Positions 56,652 through 64,000 of a stretch of 64,000 nt of DNA are shown one piece after another. The stretch is from Marasmius tenuissimus (taxonomy: Eukaryota > Basidiomycota > Agaricomycetes > Agaricales > Marasmiaceae), in NCBI GenBank assembly GCA_029532415.1, contig JAQOTA010000016.1:186001-250000 (forward strand), written 5' to 3'. Position 1 is the first letter of the stretch; each line of letters begins with the position of its first letter. The notes below the pieces were generated by a model. The model saw only the letters and a program-made list of their open reading frames with translations. It did no database searches and was not told where the DNA came from. A program made the translations under genes and the position numbers.

Positions 56652-57993
56652 CTAGTGTCCGGCGCTGTCCTTCGGGGGGTTGTAGACTGCAAAGCAAGGT
56701 GAGGATCAAAACCCACCGGTAGAACATAAAAATACTCACTAATCTTCCTGTTTTTTATTGGTCCCCACTTAAAGCGCTTTACGTACAGACTGAGGGCAAA
56801 CAAGGTGGAGAAGAGGATGACAGCCTTGATACCGGTCTTCTTGCGCTCGTCGTGCTCTGGCTCAGCGGCCCAGTTCAAAAAAGTCACAACATCCTTGGCC
56901 ATCTGGGAGGTGGTCGCGGGGGTTCCTGTGCTAGATGTCAGAAATGACGCGCTCCAAGGGACGATGCGATTCCGTACCATCTTCATACTCAACAAGTCCG
57001 TCGAAAAGAACACGGGCCATGGAGATGGCGCCACCGGGGAAGTACGGGTTGTAGTTCATGCCTTCACGGATTTCGACGCCAGCAGGGGCATCCATGTAAC
57101 CGGTCAAGAGGGCAAAGATGTAGTCCTGGAAAAGTACGATGATAATGAGTGTACTGGACCATTAAGATATCCTTCAACACTCACGCAGGCACCGTGACGC
57201 GCTTTCACGATGAGACTGAGGTCGGGAGGAAGGGCACCAGCGTTTCCGGCTCGTGCGGCTTCTTCATTGGGGTAGGGAGCAGGCATGTAGTCGGAGAGTT
57301 TTCCGGGACGCATAAACATTTCTCCCTCATCATCGGGTCCATCCTGGTATTCGATTTCTTCTGCCATGGCACGCGCCTCATCAACGGTATGTGAAACGCC
57401 GACCAAGTTACGCCAGGCGATACGGTCGAGGGAGTGACATGCTGCACAAACTTCACGGTAGACTTGGTAACCTCTCCGAACGCTGAATGAAAGATGACAC
57501 GTTCATTTGAGGTGCTCAAGCCGGATAAAAATAATTCATACCTGGCATGGTCGAAGGCATCGAAAAGTCCGCCATGAGGCCAAGGGTATTGAGGGGGGTG
57601 GAGACCCTCATCGCTGAGATGACTCGCATGCACTTCTGCGAGGAAAGGGAAAGAACCGTAGAGGTGAGTGTACCATGCGACGGTACCAGCAGTGAAGAGT
57701 GTCGCTCCAGCGAGGGTTGCTTTAGAGTTCATGAAGGCCTGTCGAAAACTTAAGTAAAGGTGTCATTGCTGCTCTGAGAGCTGAGTTTACCTCGAAGGCA
57801 TTGGCGGTTGAAGACGAGCTCGACGAGGCGAAACGAACCTAGAGTATTCCAGGTGAGCCAAAGTAATCCAAGCTAAGAAAAAAACACGAAAACTCACGGC
57901 TTGTGAACGGGAAGAAGAGAGGAATTGGGTCGAGCGAGAAGTAGATAAGGAGCCAGCCCGTTTGAGCGCTCCTGAGGACAACCTCGACAACAT
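56652..57993 (-). CDS. CYT1: Cytochrome c1 of respiratory complex III
   Basis: Haem-binding subunit of the cytochrome bc1 complex in the inner mitochondrial membrane. Roughly 320 residues in about six exons. The presequence [23 protein letters not shown] is basic and Ser-rich; after it a hydrophobic sorting signal ([22 protein letters not shown]) supports the bipartite import route. The haem site is [22 protein letters not shown] (CxxCH). [34 protein letters not shown] and [22 protein letters not shown] follow, the latter containing the axial Met. The membrane anchor is [28 protein letters not shown], then [12 protein letters not shown] from a small last exon. The stop is at 56652-56654. All ligands are present. 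A CCAAT box lies 117 bp upstream of the ATG. Confidence 0.94.
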
Positions 57994-59565
57994 TATGGTT
58001 GGCTCGTCGTTGACCTTTTGGAACGGAGGAGGAGGAGGGGAATATTGTTTGTCACGCGTGACAAGCCCGTTCAGCGGATGGATTCGGGAAACTGCACGCG
58101 AAACTCTAACCAATCACGTTGCTCGCATTCTGCCTTTAAAAAGCGATTATGTCATTTCTCAATATTCCCCTTTGGACCCATTCGCTGAGCATATGTAAGT
58201 AGACGCTTGTGAACTAGAATGGCAAAAATCCAGAAGTGTTGAAAGCTTCGTCGTACTGGTGTCGTTCCACACATGCTCTTGTATCAGTAGGTACGTCGTT
58301 GTAACTCTGCAACAGGTCTCCTGCATCCTATGGGTCCAAAGGGGGAAAGAAATAAATAAAATATCGTAAGGACTGGACCCAATTTGTCAATTTGCCGCGT
58401 ACGTGGGATAGACGATTTTTAGGTCCTCCTGGAAGCACTACTTGATACTTCCGTGAACGAAATGACGTTTTGTTGACCTTCCGTTGCAGTCCAATGCTCC
58501 TCCAGTCCCAAGATTCTTGACATCAGAGTTTTACGAAGCATGGGAAGGTGAAATACAGATACGCTCATTGATATAAATCTCTATCATGCACAGCTGGGGA
58601 CGCGTTGCGTCGACGTCTGCACGTACCACGACCTTCTGGTACCTAGGCAGCTGATCCCGGGCACTCTCCGACCTTTCACCTATTCGCTGTGGTAGCGTTC
58701 TCGGGGATAACCTCAAGCCTAGCTCACCGGGATCTGGTCGCTGGTGGCTTGCTAGAGGCGACGCACGATTTCCGAGTTCACCGAAGGCGAGGCCGGGATG
58801 CTCTATCCTGTTCGTGGCTGGCCCTCCGTCGATCCTGTATTCCCTTTTGGTGCGTTCTGAAGAGACCAGAAGTCGCGATTTGAGTCCGCGAAATGTCCAT
58901 TTGATCCACACGGTACGCCTGCAAAGTGACTCGAGGCCTCACCGGCACCTCCCTTATAAGATGTGGCTGGTTGGACCGATGGGGTTGCAAACTACAGCTT
59001 AAGTTTGAACTGAGCGGAGCATGGTCAATAGATACAGTGGATAGACTCGCCAAATTATATTTTACTCGATCATGGATAGGTTTTGTTACAAAGCCTTACT
59101 CACTTCGACCGTCCCAAGCCACGGTGAGCAAGTTATAGCCCAGCGGTCAGACCGAAGGCCTCGAGCGGCCACGAGGACTGGTATAAGAGTATGAGCCACC
59201 TTTAGGTCGCGGGAAACTGGCCCTTAAACGACATTCATGTCTGACAATAATGCTCCCTTGGTTGCAGGCGAGTCCAACTTCAACTTACTTGAATGAGACG
59301 AGAAAGGGGATGAAGAAAATCGCTACTTGATGCACCCATTTCTGAGACGGTCAGAAGAAGCGGTCTCCTGTCCTCTCACTTTGCGAGTAGAGGGAACTTG
59401 CGGGGAAACTATGGTTCACAATAACGCGCCGAATCGCGAATCGGAAACTCAGTGGCTCTGACCACGTGCCATTACATAATAGCAAGTACCTCGTTCTCGC
59501 TGCATGCTCGTCGCTTTGAGTGTTCCTCCACACGACTGTTTTTATCCACACTCAATTTATCCACC
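57994..59565. other. Divergent 1.57-kb intergenic region between CYT1 and THP3
   Basis: The longest stretch without a recognisable gene in the right half. The CYT1 side contains a CCAAT box. Between 58500 and 59150 several short overlapping open frames occur on both strands; none has recognisable content or paired splice sites that extend it. No tRNA cloverleaf, tandem array or transposon end was found by eye. A non-coding RNA cannot be excluded. Confidence 0.4.
58110..58114. promoter_or_regulatory. CCAAT box upstream of CYT1
   Basis: CCAAT within CTAACCAATCACG lies about 117 bp from the CYT1 start codon, reading ATTGG on the gene's strand. The fungal HAP/NF-Y complex binds CCAAT in either orientation and controls respiratory genes such as CYT1 in yeast. 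A single site, so only suggestive. Confidence 0.35.
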
Positions 59566-61388
59566 ATGTCCTCGGAATCATGGCCGCCTCAGCTCAAGTA
59601 CTCAACTGTGCACCTATTCTGATGTTGCTCTACTCATTGCCCACTTTCCAGAGACTGGGTTGCGAAATGTTTGGGCCAAATGACTGACAGCAACAAGCAG
59701 GAAGCACAAAATGAACTACGACAGGTAATCAGCGACGCTTACAGCTCACATACACTGTGGACGACGGACTGGAATGCCATCCAGTTGAAAAGGTCCCCAT
59801 TTTTGCTCGCCATCTCCCATTTCTTGTTGATACCCCAGCCTTCCGCAGCCTACAAGCAAAGCCTCCGCCAAGTCTGAATCTCAAGCGCAAGATGTCAGTT
59901 CTTCATCCCATCCACCGTCGCTATCGCTTACATCTTCCTATGTCCATGCAGACATGAAAGCCCTCAATCAAGCAAAAAGGCAAAGAAAAGCGCTTTGAAG
60001 CAGGTTACCTCTGGTACTGCAACTATAGACCTGAACGATCAAGCTGCACTCAATCGAAGAGCGGAACGTTTTCATCGGGAGCACGAAATTGAAAGACAAC
60101 GGCTGCGCACCAATGGCAATAGTCAAGCTTCACTCAAGACGAACTACCATAATTCTCATCTCTTCCAGTCTCGCTCAAATTCGCCGTTCGGGGGGAATGA
60201 TGATCCTGGGGCAGACCCGGTGCGTAGCTTCAAAAGACAAGAACACTCTTGGACACTGAGTCGCCAGAATGCACCGTAGAATGTGATTGATTGGGATCGT
60301 TATACGATCGTTGGAACGTCGAAGGAGATATTCAAGGATTACCTGCGCCTAACCACAGTCAGTACTTAGCAAGGGTCTTGGTCATCCATCTCACCCCCGC
60401 GGCAGGAACCGAAACCCGAACAAATTCGTCCGTACAACGTTCTCCAAGAAACCCTGATACAACTGAAGAAGCGTTGGAGGGAGAAATGTTCTTATGCATG
60501 GATATGTAATCAATTGAAGAGCCTCCGTCAGGACCTCACAGTGAGTCGAGCTTCCCCACTCGTAGCAGTCTACCTAATTCACTATCGGGACGCACCCAGG
60601 TGCAACGAATAAAGAATGAATTTACGGTCCAAGTGTACGAGATCCACGCACGAATGGCCTTGGAAAGTGTAGGATTGCCCTTTATGTCGTCTTCTGGTAT
60701 CTTACGGGTGCCTGATGGTCTAGAACGACATGGTTGAATACAACCAGTGTCAAGCGTCACTCAAAACTCTGTATGAACTCGGTATTCCGGGGAAGGTGGA
60801 GGAGTTCACAGCGTACCGCATTCTCATGCTGTTACATGGACGGAATCGAAGCGGCGAGTCTCGTTCGTCCGTCTTCGGTGGAGTCAGGTGCTAACCCTCC
60901 GTTGCTATCCAGAATTGAATCTCTACGTAGGTCAACTGACACCCAGACAGAAGGCGGATCCTGCTGTGAATCATGCATTGAACGTACAACGGGCACTTTC
61001 CATGGGCAACTACCATTCTCTATTTGTGTCGTACATGAACGCTCCTAACATGGGGGCATACATCATGGATCATTTCATTGATCGCGAGAGAACGAAGGCA
61101 ATGATGGTCATAACTAAAGTGTACGTGTCTTGTTGCCAGCAGCTCCGAGGAAACTGAAAGGGCCGGTTCAGTTACAAGACGATAGGCGTCCCCTTCATTC
61201 AAAACGAATTAGCCTTTGATGACCTCGAGTCCACCTGCAAGTTTCTGGAAGAGCACAAAGCGGCATGTTATACGAATCCGACAGCCCGCGACACCGAGAA
61301 AATTATTGACTGCAAACCGGCAATGTCTACACTGACTCAGGTGTACGAAGAGAAGTACCGGCGTGTTGGAATCAAAGGTGCCATCTAG
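59566..61388 (+). CDS. SAC3/GANP-domain protein, Thp3/LENG8 type
   Basis: Nuclear mRNP protein of the Thp3/LENG8 branch of the SAC3 family, linked to splicing-coupled elongation and, with a Csn12-type partner, to mRNA maturation. Roughly 450 residues in about eight exons. It begins MSSESWPPQLK then DWVAKCLGQM, a family-typical start. A variable middle has RRAERFHREHEIERQRLR. The SAC3 core follows: WDRYTIVGTSKEIFKDYLRLT, EPKPEQIRPYNVLQETLIQLKKRW, REKCSYAWICNQLKSLRQDLT, VQRIKNEFTVQVYEIHARMALE, DMVEYNQCQASLKTLYELGIPG, EFTAYRILMLLHGRNRS and ALNVQRALSMGNYHSLFVSYMNAPNMGAYIMDHFIDRERTKAM. The last exon has GVPFIQNELAFDDLESTCKFLEEHKA. Introns must be removed to cross several stops (for example at about 60360-60407). 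It ends 15 bp before an unrelated short frame. Confidence 0.87.
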
Positions 61389-62000
61389 CTTCTACGGCGA
61401 CACATGCATGCGTTGCTGTGGTCCGTTCTAGCTCTCTCGACTCTCACCTCTCTGTTCGTACGACTCGCCCCCCGTTTCCGCTTTTTTTCGATATGGACGC
61501 CTGTTGCCCTATCCGTAGCCCTCGGCATTTGGTTTGGAGCCTCCGAGACCGTCTCTTCCACCTATTCCCCGTATCTTATTTTCGATGTTTGGATCTGCTC
61601 TAGACCAGGATATTAGTTGATGTGTACCAGCAAACTTAAGCTTGTAGCAATACGATTCTATTTTCCACGGCACAAGCCAATGCCAGTTTCTCCGCACTTC
61701 ATTCGCGGCCGACCAATTAGGATGACATGTGTGAAGTGTCCTCGAAGTTGTTGGAAATGAGAGTGAGCTCCGAATCCCGAGACAGTTGTTGTTCATTCCG
61801 TGGTATTACTATGGTACGAGGATTGTACAGCGCTTGAGATCTTGAGAACTTGTGGCATGTTCTCCCGCTGGCGGTTGGTCCCGCTCGTCTCCCGTCCCAA
61901 AGAGACCCTGATCAATTGATCCATGTCGGAAAGGTTACAAACGGATAATTGAAAAGTCCGGGCCAAACTGCCGTGGTCTTTTGGTTCATAAAAGGTCGCC
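61389..62000. other. Intergenic region before the aminotransferase
   Basis: Follows the THP3-like stop. A 70-codon plus-strand frame near 61404 (MHALLWSVLALSTLTSLFV...) is hydrophobic but has no homologue I recognise and lies in what should be the 3' UTR, so it is not called. The rest is presumably the upstream region of the aminotransferase gene. Confidence 0.4.
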
Positions 62001-62174
62001 ATGTTGTTGGGGACCACAGTGACCGTATTCCAGGAACTCCGGCGGAGGGCAATTCTCGGAAGTCCGCTCTCCCGACTCAGTAAAAACATCAGTCTGAAAA
62101 TGCAGTCAAGTGCCAGTGGCAAAGCTGCAGCACGCCTCAACCTCCTTGTTCCCTCCCTCGATAGCACACGAACT

Positions 62175-64000
62175 ATGAACACTCAATCTCAAACCACCGG
62201 CTTCCAACAGCTCCCTCACAAGTAAGTCTACATTGTTCCTACATATCTAGAACCTATTCTCATCACAGTGTCTCGTAGATTGCTCTTGTGAGTGTCGATA
62301 ACGACTCATCCTTTTCGTTTTTGCCAAAGCTAACTTGATAACCCCAGGATACCTGGACCTATAGAGGTCTCGGACGAGGTGAATATGTCTGCTCTCCTCC
62401 TGCGATCTGTTCTGATGATTCTCGTAGGTTCTCTTCGCCAATGCACACCCTTCGATGTCCCATATCGCACCTGAGTTTATCCCTGTATTTGGAGATTGCA
62501 TCAGGATGACACGGTGAGCATAGATCATCGTCTCGCGTTCACGACGTGGCGACTAACTATTCAATAGGAAAGCACTACTCACCGCCGAAGGTCAACCATT
62601 CTTAATAGCAGGAAGTGGCACATTGGGCTGGGACCAAGTAAGTAACGATGGTGGAACATTTCATTACAGGAGCATGAGTGCTCACAGAAAAATTTCTGGA
62701 TGTATAGGTCGCATCGAATCTCGTAGAAGCTGGAGAGAATGCCCTCGTCCTTCACAGTGGTTACTTTGGAGATAGCTTCGCTGACTGGTACGTGGTTGTG
62801 ATATACATCTCATTGATAGTAATCCTGAGATTTCATTGTGCAGTCTCGGTACATACGGCGCAAACGTCGACCAAATCAAAGCGCAGATTGGTGGTGCCGT
62901 GCCCCTGCCAGATATAGAGAAGGCCCTCAAGTCGAAGAAGTACAAAGTCCTTACGGTCACCCACGTCGATACTTCGACCGGTGAGGGATACCTCCCCTAT
63001 CCATTCCGACATTTGACCGATGAATCTCTTCCTTACTAGGTGTTGTATCCGACATCAAGGCCGTGACTGCGCTCGTTAGAAAAGTTTCCCCGGAAACTCT
63101 GGTGCGTGTGTGATCTTCGGAAGGTCTTACATGTATTCATCGCGTTTTGCAGGTCATCGTCGATGCCGTTTGCTCTGTTGCCAGCGAGGAAATCAGAATG
63201 GACGAGTGGGATCTGGATGTCGTTCTCTCTGCAAGTCAGAAGGGACTGGGTGTTCCTCCTGGACTAAGCGTCCTCGTTGCTAGTACTCGAGCGATGAAGG
63301 CAAGGAATATCTTTGTCCCCCGAAAGCATTTGTCTCACCAGTTCCTCGATTCTGATAGACTCTAGAAACGCGCAAGTCTCCGGTTTCGTCCTACTACGCC
63401 AGTTGGAAGAAGTCAGCTGCTTCTCTTCGCCTTTGCTCTCATGTCTAAAGGCTCCGTTTCTATAGATGGCTGCCCATCATGAAGGCGTATGAATCTGGAA
63501 AACCCGCCTATTTCGCCACACCTCCCGTCAACTTGGTCTACGCGTACCATGCTTCGCTGAAGGCCATCACGGAAGCATCGCCCTCGCTCGAAGAACGATT
63601 CGAATTGCACCGTGAGGCTAGCAAGAAGTTCAAGAAGGCTGCCGCGGACCTCGGGTTGAAACAAGTTCCACTGGGCTCGGACATCGCGGCCAATGGTATG
63701 ACTGCTGTACGTAACTTAGAGTTCTTCAATTGCAGAGGTCGGTATTCATTTGCTGCTTTAGCTCTATTATCCAGATGGGCTGGGCGCTCCCGACCTGCTT
63801 CCTCGCCTGGTGAAACGTGGAATTGTTGTCGCTGGTGGCCTACATGCCAATATCAAAGGTATGTACCTGCGAAGTCATGTATTCGGATGATCAAACTCAA
63901 AGCTTTCACTACAGACAAGTACTTCCGCGTCGGTCATATGGGGCTCTCTGCTGTCGACACCTCAAAAGGGCATGTCGATACAGTTATCAAAGCTCTTAAA
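62175..64000 (+). CDS. AGX1: Alanine-glyoxylate (serine-pyruvate) aminotransferase, 3' end cut off
   Basis: PLP enzyme of class V that converts glyoxylate and alanine to glycine and pyruvate. About 380 residues are visible. Start set at 62175 (MNTQSQTTGFQQLPHK), which leads into LLLIPGPIEVSDEVLFANAHPSMSHI over two small introns. FGDCIRMTRKALLTAEGQPFLIAGSGTLGWDQVASNLVEAGENALVLHSGYFGDSFAD follows, then VIVDAVCSVASEEIRMDEWDLDVVLSASQKGLGVPPGLSVLV, where the Asp pairs with the PLP ring and the Lys of SASQKG forms the Schiff base. PVNLVYAYHASLKAI and RVGHMGLSAVDT come later. The frame stays open upstream to ATGs at 62100 and 62001; from 62001 it would add an Arg-rich leader resembling a mitochondrial presequence. 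The C-terminus, where a PTS1 could be, lies outside the window. Confidence 0.93.

Noticed and set aside
58500..59150. Overlapping short frames between CYT1 and the THP3-like gene, possibly a gene
   Set aside because: No conserved motif, start context or splice chain could be found on either strand.
61404..61616. 70-codon hydrophobic frame after the THP3-like gene
   Set aside because: It begins 15 bp after a stop codon, has no homologue I know and lies where the 3' UTR should be.
1..64000. A coherent biosynthetic, defence or mating-type gene cluster
   Set aside because: Neighbouring genes serve unrelated housekeeping roles; no synthase, nucleotide-binding immune receptor, homeodomain or pheromone genes were seen.

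Overview
The window is nuclear DNA of a filamentous basidiomycete, most likely a mushroom-forming agaricomycete. Genes are close together on both strands and nearly all are split by many 45-65 nt spliceosomal introns with short CTRAY-type branch sites. Protein families are fungal (Pmt2, Vms1, velvet factor, Atg20-type sorting nexin), and one gene (5472-7115) carries a conserved domain I associate with basidiomycetes. I see no rRNA, tRNA, CRISPR or bacterial operon structure.

Layout. 1-2754: 3' part of a GMC flavin oxidoreductase that has lost the usual catalytic His. 2755-5471: gene-poor, with weak open frames only. 5472-7115(-): basidiomycete conserved protein. 8096-16026: compact block of LEO1 (Paf1 complex), an Ataxin-10 homologue, VMA12 (V-ATPase assembly), a CoA-type Nudix hydrolase and a BRAP2/Etp1 RING ubiquitin ligase; the last two are divergent and their first possible start codons share one CATG. 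16238-17257: NmrA-like reductase. 17616-18694(-): three-finger C2H2 protein. 19063-21989(-): PMT2. 22218-22675: MITE-like element. 22748-24891(-): VMS1. 25111-26195: SEC53. 26362-31305: large SH3 polarity protein. 31531-32147: a second, unrelated MITE-like element. 32362-36787: POL3 (DNA polymerase delta), containing a probable AT-AC intron. 37048-42897: BFR2/AATF, an SNX41/ATG20 sorting nexin and a P-loop polynucleotide-kinase-like protein with an RGG tail. 43078-45232: mitochondrial TPR protein and TIM23, divergent from a 193-bp promoter with a GTCACGTGAC palindrome. 45659-46939: velvet-domain regulator. 47722-50124: CYSTM peptide gene and mitochondrial phosphate carrier MIR1. 50806-57993(-): NDC80, a TBC Rab-GAP and cytochrome c1. 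59566-61388: THP3/LENG8-like SAC3 protein. 62175-64000: alanine-glyoxylate aminotransferase, cut by the window end.

Most genes are conserved housekeeping genes and are not a functional cluster. Links that do exist: SEC53 (makes mannose-1-P) and PMT2 (uses dolichol-P-mannose) belong to one glycosylation route, and VMS1, TIM23, MIR1, CYT1 and the TPR protein all act at mitochondria. The least ordinary signals are at the level of splicing (AT-AC and GC-AG introns, stop-free 54-nt introns), the two TA-flanked inverted-repeat elements inserted just upstream of PMT2 and POL3, and motif changes in the GMC enzyme and SEC53. I did not find a convincing new multi-gene system. All exon boundaries were placed by eye.
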